Source: Actinomadura citrea (GTDB lineage: Bacteria > Actinomycetota > Actinomycetes > Streptosporangiales > Streptosporangiaceae). From it: DNA of 64,000 nucleotides. The position numbers and the translations under genes were made by a program. Where the stretch lies: the NCBI RefSeq assembly GCF_013409045.1, contig NZ_JACCBT010000001.1, positions 992,001 through 1,056,000 of the forward strand. The letters run 5' to 3'. The notes under the pieces are model-generated. The model did not search any database, was not told the origin of the DNA, and worked only from the letters and a program-made list of their open reading frames with translations. Shown in pieces: positions 17,538-24,969 of this stretch. How positions within the stretch are numbered: position 1 is the stretch's first letter; every line of letters begins with the position of its first letter.

Positions 17538-17930
17538 TCATGCCGCGGACACGGCCTGGGCCCCCGGAGCCGTCTGGACCACGAGCACGCGGTCCAGGCC
17601 CGTGAGGTGGAGGAGTTCGGTGAGTTGCCGGTTCGCGGCATCGAGGCGGACGATGATCCCGAGTGCCTCGGCGCGCTGCTGGAGGCCGACCAGGACGGCG
17701 AGCCCGGCCTCGTCGCAGGACGCCACCTCGCCCAGGTCGAGTATCAGCAGCCGGCCGCTGGGACGCAGCACGCCGAGCAGGTGCTCGCGCAGTGCCGGCG
17801 CCGCGGCGGAGTCCAGGTCGCCGTGCAGCGCGACGATGGTGTGGCCGGGACGCCGGCGGGCGGGCGCCCGCACCCTGGCGGGTTCCGCGGTCAGGCCCTC
17901 GGCGGTGGCCGCGGCGCTCATGGTGCTCAT
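17538..17930 (-). CDS. STAS-domain anti-sigma-factor antagonist
   Basis: The 130-residue protein is a STAS domain of the SpoIIAA/RsbV type. Diagnostic segments are IVALHGDLDSAAAPALREHLL (first strand and helix), LLILDLGEVASCDEAGLAVLVGL (the conserved loop where a serine or threonine is phosphorylated) and GLDRVLVV. In this loop the residues around ASCDEAG place Ser in the phosphorylation region. The ATG at 17930 is preceded by GGAGAT. Such proteins bind an anti-sigma kinase when unphosphorylated. No cognate RsbW-like kinase is in the window. A second, similar STAS gene is at 19795. Confidence 0.87.
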   Translation of the reverse strand: MSTMSAAATAEGLTAEPARVRAPARRRPGHTIVALHGDLDSAAAPALREHLLGVLRPSGRLLILDLGEVASCDEAGLAVLVGLQQRAEALGIIVRLDAANRQLTELLHLTGLDRVLVVQTAPGAQAVSAA

Positions 17931-18315
17931 GGGTGATCTCCGATCACGGAACGCCGTACGGGCCCGGGAGGTAGGCGATGAGTGACACCGAATCGTTGGC
18001 ACGGGGGCCGGGGGGCGGACCTCACGGGAGACGAGGATCTCCGCGGCACGTCGCCGGTCGGGGCCGCCGTCGGGAAACGCGTGCGAGTCGAACACTGTGC
18101 GGGCCATCTCGAAGGCCCCGTTCTCGGTCGTCGAGGACCGGGTCGTGATCGCCGAAGACGGCGCCGACATGGCGGCCCGCGCACGAAGTGCCCCCGGTGT
18201 CACCGAGACTACGCCACCGGGCCCGCCCCGGGGTGCTGCCGGCGATGACCTGCGCCGAGCAGTGATGAGTGGGCCCGTTCTCTCGGGGGTATGAGCCGGC
18301 CACACCTCCGGAATC
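17931..18315. other. Divergent intergenic region without a clear gene
   Basis: About 385 bases between the STAS gene (minus) and a hypothetical gene (plus). Reading frames are open on both strands because of the GC content, but none has a good ribosome binding site and family-like sequence. I expect promoters for the two flanking genes here; no consensus element is convincing. Confidence 0.4.
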
Positions 18316-18720
18316 ATGGGCGCACACCCCGGGCGCCCTCTCCGGGCTGGCAAGACGATGCAAGGGACAGGGCACGCCGTGGGCGCGACGGATCAGATGA
18401 TGCGGTTGCTCGGTCTCACCGGCCCGCCCCCGCCCGACCCGGCATCGGGCGCACCGCCGGCAGCCGCGCAGCATCGGGAATTGGCCGACGCCATGCGGAG
18501 CCTGCCCGGCCGTTTCCAGGATCGGCTGCCCGCCTCGACGCTGCGGCGCGTCACCGACTCGGCCGCCCGAGGGCGGTGGGAGAAGGCGATGGGCGAGCTG
18601 CTCATGGGCTTGTACATGAGGGATGCGCCGGTGAGCGCCGTCGAGCGCGAGGAACTGGGCGACGCTCTGCACGTGCTCGGCGTACCGGCCCATCGCCTCG
18701 ACAGGCTGCGCTCACGCTGA
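18316..18720 (+). CDS. Small helical hypothetical protein
   Basis: A reading frame of up to 134 residues with strong G/C at third positions. The reliable part begins near MMRLLGLTGPPPPDP and is mostly alpha-helical, ending in an arginine-rich tail (HRLDRLRSR). The helical core (AMRSLPGRFQDRLP, RRVTDSAARGRWEKAMGELLMGLY) resembles small all-helical actinomycete proteins but I cannot name it. The start is uncertain: ATG at 18316, ATG at 18358 or GTG at 18379, the last having a purine-rich site upstream. Function unknown. Confidence 0.55.
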   Translation: MGAHPGRPLRAGKTMQGTGHAVGATDQMMRLLGLTGPPPPDPASGAPPAAAQHRELADAMRSLPGRFQDRLPASTLRRVTDSAARGRWEKAMGELLMGLYMRDAPVSAVEREELGDALHVLGVPAHRLDRLRSR

Positions 18721-18819
18721 CCAGCGGCGACCGTCGGAACCGGTGAGGCGATCGAGCGTGACGGGCCGCGGCGACCCTCCGCACCGGGTTCGGCATCCGC
18801 GGACGAGCCGGAAATGCCA

Positions 18820-18850
18820 TTGGCAATTCGCCGCCGTCAAACCCTAGAAT
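18820..18850 (+). promoter_or_regulatory. Putative sigma-70-type promoter in a low-GC leader
   Basis: TTGGCA (18820-18825), a 19-base spacer and TAGAAT (18845-18850) lie in the 431-base gap before the DUF5994 gene. Bases from about 18805 to 18970 are much more AT-rich than the rest of the window. A second -10-like TAGAGT is at 18928-18933. The rest of the gap shows no convincing gene; the long leader could hold a small RNA, but I see no known RNA family. Confidence 0.45.
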
Positions 18851-19151
18851 GTAAAAGACGGGGGAAGATATATCGAAAACTTGGGCGGACATTACTCCAG
18901 GTTTTTACGATGTCGAAGGCCGGCGGCTAGAGTGACGATATCCGTCAAAGACGACATCCCCATCCTTGAGGGTGATCCGACGGTGGCCGGCGGTTTCGTC
19001 GCTGGTTTCGATGATCGGAACCGCTTCGCTCGCCGTGCTCTGCCGCATCGACCCGCATCCACGGGGACGCTGCAGACCCGTCGGCCCGGACCGGACCGGT
19101 CGACAGCCCGGCCCTGGGCGCGGCGCGGTCTCCAGGGAGAAGGGGAGACGC

Positions 19152-19739
19152 ATGCTCACCACCACCGATCCACGAACGATCTTCGGCCTTCCGCCGCCCT
19201 CGTCCCCCCGGCTGGCCCTGCGGTCATCCGCCCCGGCCGGGCGGCCCGGTTCTGGGCGGGGCCGCGCCCTTCTGGACGGCGGCTGGTGGCCCCGCTCGGC
19301 CGACCCGGTCGCCGAACTGCCCGGATTGCTGCTGGCCCTGCAGGCCCACGGCCCACCCGACGACCACCGGCCGATCACCCACGTCATGCTGCGAGAGGCC
19401 GACTGGGACGACCATCCCCGCCGACTGCTCGTCAACGGCCCCGACGACACCCGCGAGGTCCGGCTCAGCTGGTTCGACCACCTGCCCGCCGGGCTGCTCA
19501 CCGCGATCTACGCCGACGGCCGCCGCATCGACCTGCTCACCGTCCCGGCCGCCACCGGCCACGCAGCGGCCCAGGCCGCCCTGGAAGCAGCCGCCGATCC
19601 CGCCGACCATCTGCCGGCCCCCGACCTGCTGGCCGCGTTGACCGTTCCGGCCGACCCGTGGGACGGGCCGGCGGCCGGGCGACCCCAGACCCCCAGATCG
19701 CAGGACGCACGACTGCGTGAACCGTCAAGGTCGCGCTGA
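19152..19739 (+). CDS. DUF5994 family protein
   Basis: The 195-residue protein matches, from memory, the actinobacterial DUF5994 family. Family-like segments are RALLDGGWWPRSADPVAELP, then VRLSWFDHLPAGLLT and RRIDLLTVPAATGHAAAQAAL. The ATG at 19152 is preceded by AGGGGAGA, and the N-terminal extension to 18966 is arginine-rich and unlikely. DUF5994 genes are often near STAS or stress-response genes, and a STAS gene follows 55 bases downstream. The C-terminal 20 residues are polar and probably disordered. Molecular function is unknown. Confidence 0.8.
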   Translation: MLTTTDPRTIFGLPPPSSPRLALRSSAPAGRPGSGRGRALLDGGWWPRSADPVAELPGLLLALQAHGPPDDHRPITHVMLREADWDDHPRRLLVNGPDDTREVRLSWFDHLPAGLLTAIYADGRRIDLLTVPAATGHAAAQAALEAAADPADHLPAPDLLAALTVPADPWDGPAAGRPQTPRSQDARLREPSRSR

Positions 19740-19794
19740 CCCGGGACACGAGCGACACGGCCCGGATCCCTTCATCCCGCGATCGGAGATCGCC

Positions 19795-20241
19795 ATGATC
19801 GGCAAACCGCCCACCACCGTATCCACCTGGTACGCCAGCCACACCGGGTTCATCGCCGTCCGCCGCTCTCGGGCCGCCGCAAGGGCCACCGCGTCCCCGC
19901 GCGGACGTGCGGGCATCACCATCCTCGCCTTGCGGGGCGAGCTCGACATGGCATCCGCCCCCGCAGTCGGCGAACATCTGCTCGCCGCACTGCCTCGAAG
20001 CGCCCGGTTGCTGATCCTCGACATGGGCGAGGTGTCCTTCTGCGACGCGGCCGGGTTGAGCGTGCTGATCGGCGTCCAGCGCCGTGCCGCCGGACTGGGC
20101 ATCACCCTGTACCTGTCCGGCCTCCGCCCGCAGGTCGCCAAACTGCTGCGCATCACCGGCCTGGACCGCGGTCTCATCGTCCGGCCAGGCCACCTCGGGC
20201 TCGCGGGCGGGCGGAGCGATCGCACTACCGCGCGGCCGTGA
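19795..20241 (+). CDS. STAS-domain anti-sigma-factor antagonist
   Basis: A 148-residue STAS protein with an N-terminal extension of about 35 residues. The core shows ITILALRGELDMASAPAVGEHLL, then LLILDMGEVSFCDAAGLSVLIGVQRRA with the typical phosphorylation loop (VSFCDAAG), and ITGLDRGLIV at the end. The ATG at 19795 is preceded by GGAGAT. It resembles the STAS protein at 17538 closely in organisation, so the two are probably paralogues acting in the same partner-switching system as the SpoIIE phosphatase. Its 3' end overlaps the convergent MFS gene by 17 bases. Confidence 0.87.
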   Translation: MIGKPPTTVSTWYASHTGFIAVRRSRAAARATASPRGRAGITILALRGELDMASAPAVGEHLLAALPRSARLLILDMGEVSFCDAAGLSVLIGVQRRAAGLGITLYLSGLRPQVAKLLRITGLDRGLIVRPGHLGLAGGRSDRTTARP

Positions 20242-21598
20242 CCGGATGCTCCCGGTCTCCCGGGACGAGGGCCAGAAGGCCCGCCGTGAGCGGGAGCGCG
20301 GCCACGAGCGCGAGGGCGCCGGTCAGGGACATCGACCGGGACAGGGCCGCCGCGGCTGCCGAGCCGATCCCGCCGCCGGCGAAGAACGTGAGGTTGAGGA
20401 GGCCCATGGCGCCCCCGCGCAGGGCGGGTGCGATGTGCGCCGATAGGAGGCCGGTCGTGACCACCTGCGTGACGGCGAACGCCGCGAAGCCGAGGGACGC
20501 TCCGGCCAGCAGCACCCAGGGACCGCCGCCGAAAGCCCCGGCCGAGATCAGCAGCAGTGCGGAGGAGAGCGCGGCCCCGGCCAGCAGCCGGTTGCCGCCC
20601 CGTCCCGGGGTGAGGCGCCCGGCCATCCGGGACAGCACGGCCCCGGCGACCGCGCCCGGCAGGAGTGCCGTACCGACCGAGAGGACGCTCCAGCCCTGCT
20701 GCTTCACCAGGACCTGCGGGATGACGTACATCACGGCGAACAGGCCGCTGTAGACGCCCACGCCGATGGCCGCCGCCAGGACGAAGGCGCGATCGGCCAC
20801 CAGGGACCGGAGCACGAAGCCCTCGGGCCGGGTCCGCACCCACCAGGCCAGGCAGGCGGCCGCGGGCAGGAAGGCCACCCCGGCCGACGCGACGGCTCCC
20901 GCCGGCAGCGACAGTGTGGGGGACTGCACGAACACCAGCAGCGTGGCCGCCGTCGCGGTGACCAGCCCGGCGCCGATGAGATCCATGCGGCTCCCCGATC
21001 CGGGACGGACGGCGAGACGCAGGCAGAGCGGCACTCCGGCCAGCGACAGGACCGGCAGCGCCAGGGTGAGCCGCCAGGTCAGCCACTGCGTCACCACCCC
21101 GCCGGCCAGCGTCGCGCTCGCCGAGAAGACCGCCATGGTCGCGCCGAAGGCGGCCAGGACGCCGGCGCGCCGCTCCGGGGCGCCGGCGGCGGCGAGCGCC
21201 AGGGCGCCGGAGGTCATCGCCCCCGAGCCCGCCGCCAGGACGAACCGTCCGGCGACCAGGACGCCGAGGTTCGGTGCCAGCAGGATCACCGCCGCGCCGA
21301 GCCCGAGGACCAGCGAACCGGACAGCAGCGTGGTCCGGACGCCCCGGGCGTCGGCCAGGCGTCCGAACACCGCCGTCCCCACGCCCAGGGCCAGTGCGTG
21401 CACGGTGAGGACCCAGGCGACACTCTCCGGTGCCGCACCCAGCGAGGTGGCCACCTTCGGCAGCGCGACGCCTGCCGCGGTGACGCCGAACACCGCCGGG
21501 CCGAACAGGATGCCGAGCCGCAGCCCCTTCGAGCCCGCGCCGGGCTCGTTCCGAACCGGTAGGGGCTTGGACGCCCGTCGAGCGGATTCGGCTTGCAT
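20225..21598 (-). CDS. MFS multidrug/efflux transporter
   Basis: A 457-residue major facilitator with at least 12 hydrophobic segments. The loop after helix 2 has GRLADARGVRTTLLSG and the region near helix 5 resembles motif C of antiporters (a Gly/Ala-rich ATLAGGVVTQW stretch). This suggests a DHA-type proton-driven exporter. The ATG at 21598 follows AGAAGGA at good distance; a TTG at 21604 gives the same frame. It is divergent from a cupin gene (148 bases between starts), which may be co-regulated. Substrate is unknown. Confidence 0.85.
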   Translation of the reverse strand: MQAESARRASKPLPVRNEPGAGSKGLRLGILFGPAVFGVTAAGVALPKVATSLGAAPESVAWVLTVHALALGVGTAVFGRLADARGVRTTLLSGSLVLGLGAAVILLAPNLGVLVAGRFVLAAGSGAMTSGALALAAAGAPERRAGVLAAFGATMAVFSASATLAGGVVTQWLTWRLTLALPVLSLAGVPLCLRLAVRPGSGSRMDLIGAGLVTATAATLLVFVQSPTLSLPAGAVASAGVAFLPAAACLAWWVRTRPEGFVLRSLVADRAFVLAAAIGVGVYSGLFAVMYVIPQVLVKQQGWSVLSVGTALLPGAVAGAVLSRMAGRLTPGRGGNRLLAGAALSSALLLISAGAFGGGPWVLLAGASLGFAAFAVTQVVTTGLLSAHIAPALRGGAMGLLNLTFFAGGGIGSAAAAALSRSMSLTGALALVAALPLTAGLLALVPGDREHPVTAAR

Positions 21599-21746
21599 GA
21601 TCAATCCTTCTGCAGTTCCCGTCAGTTACTCGATCACCATCACCGCGGCGGCGCGCGGGGCCAATCCCTCAAGTGGGGGATGGAGACCGCGGGGGCGCGG
21701 GCGGCACGATCAGAGGACCGTTCACGGGCACCACAGGGAGACCTCG

Positions 21747-22262
21747 ATGACCAGCACGTCCCAGCCGACCGGAAGCGCGCTCCTCGTCCGGGGCGGCGAG
21801 GCGGAGCTCCTCGGTCTGCCCTCCGGCGGGGGGTTCGGGCTTCTGACCGACAGCGAGGAGACCGGTGCGGCCCTGAGTGCCAGCCGTCTCACCCTCGCCG
21901 ACGGCGCGGACGGTGCGCAGCCGCACCGTCACCTGCTCTCGTCAGAGTTCTTCTACGTCCTCGACGGCGCGGCCGAGTTCCTTCTCGGCGACGAGATCCA
22001 GTCCCTCGGCAAGGGAGACTTCCTGGTGATCCCGCCGGGTCTTCCGCATGCCTTCGGAGCGGTGCGAGGCTCGGGCGCCGATCTGCTGGTGGGGATCACT
22101 CCGGGCGTCCAGCGGTTCGGTTACTTCCGGATGCTGCAGCGCGTCGCCGAAGGGCGGGACCGCCCCGAGAGCCTGATTCCGGTGCAGGAACGGTACGACG
22201 TCCACTTCCTGGACAGCGTGACCTGGCAGAGCGCGCGCAAGGGCCGCCCGTCCGCGGAATAG
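21747..22262 (+). CDS. Cupin-domain protein, quercetin dioxygenase-like
   Basis: The 171-residue protein has one cupin barrel. Motif 1 is visible as PHRHLLSSEFFYVLDGAAEFLLG (two His and the Glu of the metal site) and motif 2 as GDFLVIPPGLPHAFG with the last His. Metal binding is therefore likely. An ATG at 21747 follows AGGGAG. Such single-domain cupins act as dioxygenases, isomerases or ligand-binding proteins. The gene is divergent from an MFS exporter and is followed 51 bases later by a LuxR regulator, so the group may handle a small aromatic or toxic compound. That is inference. Confidence 0.82.
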   Translation: MTSTSQPTGSALLVRGGEAELLGLPSGGGFGLLTDSEETGAALSASRLTLADGADGAQPHRHLLSSEFFYVLDGAAEFLLGDEIQSLGKGDFLVIPPGLPHAFGAVRGSGADLLVGITPGVQRFGYFRMLQRVAEGRDRPESLIPVQERYDVHFLDSVTWQSARKGRPSAE

Positions 22263-22313
22263 GAGCGAGCGGAACCGCGTCTTCCCTGAAGATGCCTCAG
22301 GAGGGCGGATCGC

Positions 22314-23432
22314 ATGCACGACCCCACGGCGTCCCGCGTCCGGCGCGGCCGGGCCGGCCTGATCTCCCGTGTCGACGGGGCACGGGACGCGCTGGACATG
22401 TTCGCGGAGGCGTCCACCAGGCTGCGCGCCCTCGTGCCGTTCGACGCCTCGGTGTGGCGGGCCACCGATCCGTTCACCGGACTGATGACCGCGCCCGTCC
22501 GGGTCGAGAACCTCTCCGAGGGGGGTTCGGCGACCTACTGGGACAACGAATTGCTCGCCGAACGCATCAACCTGTTCAGCAACCTCGCCCGCGCCACCGT
22601 CCCCGCGGCGGCGCTCCGCGAGAGCACCGGGGACCTGCCCGAGCGAAGTCCCCTTTACCGTGGCTACCTGCGGCCCCGGGGGCTCGCCGACGAACTGCGC
22701 GCCGTCCTGCGGGTGGGCGGACGGCCGTGGGGCCACATCAGCCTGTTCCGCGAGGAGGGCCGCCCGTCCTTCACCGCATCCGAGATCGCGCTGGTGTCCA
22801 GCCTGTCGCTGCCGCTCGCCCGGCGACTGCGCTCCTTCGCCCGGCCTGCCGCCGGGCCGGACACGACGACCCCCTCGGGCCTCGGTCTGCTGCTCTTCGA
22901 CTCCGCCGGCGATCTGATCTCGGTCAACGCCGACGCGCGCAGACACCTGGACGACCTGCCGCCCGGCCCGTCGTCCCCCACGCCGTTCGGGATCCGGTTG
23001 CCCGCCTGGATGCACGGCATGGCCGTCGGGGCACGTGCGACGGCGGAAGGCGGCACCGAGGTCCGGATCCGCGATCGCGCGGGCCGGTGGCTGGTCTGCC
23101 AGGCCTCGTGCCTGCGCGAGGCCGACGGCTCGTTCGGCCACACCGCGCTGGTCATCGAGCCCGCCACGTCCGCGCAGGTGTCGCTTCTCACCGCCGAGGC
23201 CTGCGGGCTCTCGGACCGGGAACTGGAGATCACCCTTGCGGTGGCCCGCGGGCTGACCAGCGGCGAGATCGCCCAGGCCCTCTTCATCTCCGTCCACACC
23301 GTGCGGGACCACATCAAGGCGATCTTCAAGAAGGTCGGCGTCTCCCGCCGCGGGGAGCTCATCGCCAGTCTGTTCGCCGACCACCACCAGCCGCCCGGCG
23401 GCGACGCCCTGCACCGCACCATCGACTCCTGA
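22314..23432 (+). CDS. LuxR-type transcriptional regulator with N-terminal sensory domain
   Basis: A 372-residue protein whose C-terminus is a LuxR/GerE helix-turn-helix: LSDRELEITLAVARGLTSGEIAQALFISVHTVRDHIKAIFKKVGV. The N-terminal 280 residues include a GAF-like part (FDASVWRATDPFTGL onward) and a PAS-like part near LLLFDSAGDLISVNADAR. There is no receiver domain, so it is probably a ligand-responsive regulator rather than a response regulator. It follows the cupin gene closely, which suggests it controls the cupin/MFS pair. Confidence 0.85.
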   Translation: MHDPTASRVRRGRAGLISRVDGARDALDMFAEASTRLRALVPFDASVWRATDPFTGLMTAPVRVENLSEGGSATYWDNELLAERINLFSNLARATVPAAALRESTGDLPERSPLYRGYLRPRGLADELRAVLRVGGRPWGHISLFREEGRPSFTASEIALVSSLSLPLARRLRSFARPAAGPDTTTPSGLGLLLFDSAGDLISVNADARRHLDDLPPGPSSPTPFGIRLPAWMHGMAVGARATAEGGTEVRIRDRAGRWLVCQASCLREADGSFGHTALVIEPATSAQVSLLTAEACGLSDRELEITLAVARGLTSGEIAQALFISVHTVRDHIKAIFKKVGVSRRGELIASLFADHHQPPGGDALHRTIDS

Positions 23433-23480
23433 TCGCGCCGTCGGCGTCCGCCGTGAGAGCGGGCGGGCTGCAGGTCCGGG

Positions 23481-23954
23481 CTAGGTGATCTCCGCCAGGC
23501 GTGCTCGGGTGCGGGAGGGCGCCGACGGCGGGAGAGTGCCGAGGACGTCGGCCAGGGTGACGCCGGAGAGGCTGTCCCGCCACGCCCGGTGCGCGTCGGC
23601 CATCTTCGCGGCAAGGACACAGGTGCTCCGGCACTCGCCGGGGGGCAGTGCCCCCCGGCCCTGCTGGCGGATCTCGCGGCACTCATACGGTGCGGACGTG
23701 CCGTCGACGGCCTCGACGATCTGCAGGAGGGTGATCTCGGAGCCGGGTCGTGCGAGCCGGAATCCTCCACGCGGGCCCGCGGTCGCGGTGAGCACGCCGG
23801 CCTTGACGAGGGCCTTCAGCTGCTTGGCGAGATACGGGGCGGGCAGGTCGTAGTACAGCGCCAGCTGTGCCGTCGACGCGCTGACTCCCGGATCCAGCTG
23901 AGCCAGCGTGGTCGCGCAGTGCAGAACCCACTCGGTGCTTACAGGCAGCTTCAC
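23481..23954 (-). CDS. rsrR: RsrR-type Rrf2 regulator with predicted [2Fe-2S] cluster
   Basis: A 157-residue Rrf2-family winged-helix regulator. The N-terminal recognition helix region is followed by GPRGGFRLARP (wing) and three cysteines at 92, 108 and 112. As I recall, Streptomyces RsrR ligates its [2Fe-2S] cluster through Glu8 and His12 of one subunit and cysteines near 108 and 112 of the other; here Glu8, His12, Cys108 and Cys112 are all present. This matches RsrR better than NsrR or IscR, whose cysteine spacing differs. It is divergent from an NmrA-like gene, the same arrangement described for RsrR. A redox-sensing repressor role follows from that. A 27-base palindrome lies between the genes. 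Confidence 0.82.
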   Translation of the reverse strand: MKLPVSTEWVLHCATTLAQLDPGVSASTAQLALYYDLPAPYLAKQLKALVKAGVLTATAGPRGGFRLARPGSEITLLQIVEAVDGTSAPYECREIRQQGRGALPPGECRSTCVLAAKMADAHRAWRDSLSGVTLADVLGTLPPSAPSRTRARLAEIT

Positions 23955-23973
23955 AGCCGGAGTTTATCGCAGA

Positions 23974-24000
23974 TATCATGGATCTATTTAGTCCATGATA
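23974..24000. promoter_or_regulatory. Operator-like palindrome between rsrR and the NmrA-like gene
   Basis: Perfect nine-base arms TATCATGGA (23974-23982) and TCCATGATA (23992-24000) flank a nine-base centre. The palindrome sits in the 82-base gap between the two divergent starts, 20 bases from the rsrR start, in an AT-rich stretch. It is the natural candidate for the Rrf2 protein's operator on both genes. Arm spacing differs from the 11-3-11 layout I recall for RsrR class 1 sites. Confidence 0.65.
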
Positions 24001-24036
24001 AGTTCGGATCGATCATCAGGACAAGGGGAGACCACC

Positions 24037-24780
24037 ATGCGGATCGCCGTAGCCGGTGCGACCGGCAACATCGGAACCCTCACCGTCGCCGCTCTCCAGC
24101 GGGACGGCCACGAAGTCGTGCGCATCAGCCGCTCGCTCGGCGTGGATCTGACCAGCGGCGAAGGGCTCGACGACGCGTTGACCGGCGTCGAGGCGGTCAT
24201 CGACGTCACCAACAGCACCGCGGCCGACCCGGCCGAGACGGTGGCCTACTTCGGTGCCGTCACGCGGAACCTGCTCGCCGCCGAGGAGCGGGCCGGTGTC
24301 GGCCACCACGTGCTGCTGTCGATCGCGGGGGTCGACCGCATCGAGGGCAACGCGCACTACGTCGGCAAACGAGAGCAGGAGCGACTGGTGGCCGCCGGTG
24401 CGGTGCCATGGACGATCGTCCCGGCCACGCAGTTCCACGACTTCGCCGCGATGGTGACGAGCTGGACCGAGCAGGACGGCGTCGCCACGATCGCGCCGCT
24501 GCTGGTGCAGCCGGTCGCGCCCGCGGACGTGGCCGACGTGCTCGCCGAGATCGCGACGGGTCGGCCGCAGGGGCGTTACACCGATGTCGCCGGGCCCGAC
24601 CCGCAGGACCTGGTCGACATGGCCCGGCGCACCAACGAGGCGCGTGGCCGCACGGTGAAGCTCGTGCCCACGTGGTCGACGATGTTCGGTCCGGAGACGG
24701 CCGGCAACGTGCTGCTGCCCGCCCCGGACGCCCGCATCACGCCGACCACCTTCGACCAGTGGCTCGCCGAACAGCGATAG
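24037..24780 (+). CDS. NmrA-like NAD(P)-binding SDR-superfamily protein
   Basis: A 247-residue atypical short-chain dehydrogenase with an N-terminal Rossmann motif (MRIAVAGATGNIGTLTVAAL) and an LLSIAGVDRIEGNAHYVGKREQE region where the YxxxK-like pair is replaced. This fits the NmrA/SDR_a5 family of NAD(P)H-sensing proteins. The ATG at 24037 follows GGGGAGA. Its divergent neighbour is RsrR-like, and RsrR is reported to control exactly such a gene, so it is probably a redox-related target that binds NAD(P)(H). The stop overlaps the start of a sigma-factor remnant. Confidence 0.85.
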   Translation: MRIAVAGATGNIGTLTVAALQRDGHEVVRISRSLGVDLTSGEGLDDALTGVEAVIDVTNSTAADPAETVAYFGAVTRNLLAAEERAGVGHHVLLSIAGVDRIEGNAHYVGKREQERLVAAGAVPWTIVPATQFHDFAAMVTSWTEQDGVATIAPLLVQPVAPADVADVLAEIATGRPQGRYTDVAGPDPQDLVDMARRTNEARGRTVKLVPTWSTMFGPETAGNVLLPAPDARITPTTFDQWLAEQR

Positions 24781-24935
24781 TGAACCGCCCTGGCTCTGCC
24801 CAAAGCCTCCGCGAGCAGAGCCGGACCGTCGCTCGGGCGCAGGCAGGCGACGAGACGGCGTTCGCCGAGTTGGTCGAGCGCTGCCAACGAGAACTGCACG
24901 TGCACTGCTACCGGATGCTGGGCTCATCGACCAGG
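24780..24935 (+). pseudogene. N-terminal remnant of an ECF sigma factor
   Basis: Beginning with a GTG that overlaps the NmrA-like stop by one base, the frame reads about 50 residues of region 2.1 of an ECF sigma factor (ARAQAGDETAFAELVERCQR, then HVHCYRMLGSS). Similarity stops abruptly after MLGSS, where a normal protein would continue into region 2.2 and the recognition helices. The remaining frame is a short arginine/proline tail. The ankyrin gene ends at 24970 on the other strand. I read this as a deletion that fused two loci; the N-terminus cannot act as a sigma factor. Confidence 0.7.
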
Positions 24936-24969
24936 ACCGGCGCGCGTCGGCGGCCGACCCTCTCGGACG

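Noticed and set aside
17931..18315. Additional coding frame (minus strand, ARTVFDSHAFPDGG)
   Set aside because: No ribosome site, no family similarity and continuous with the STAS frame only by chance.
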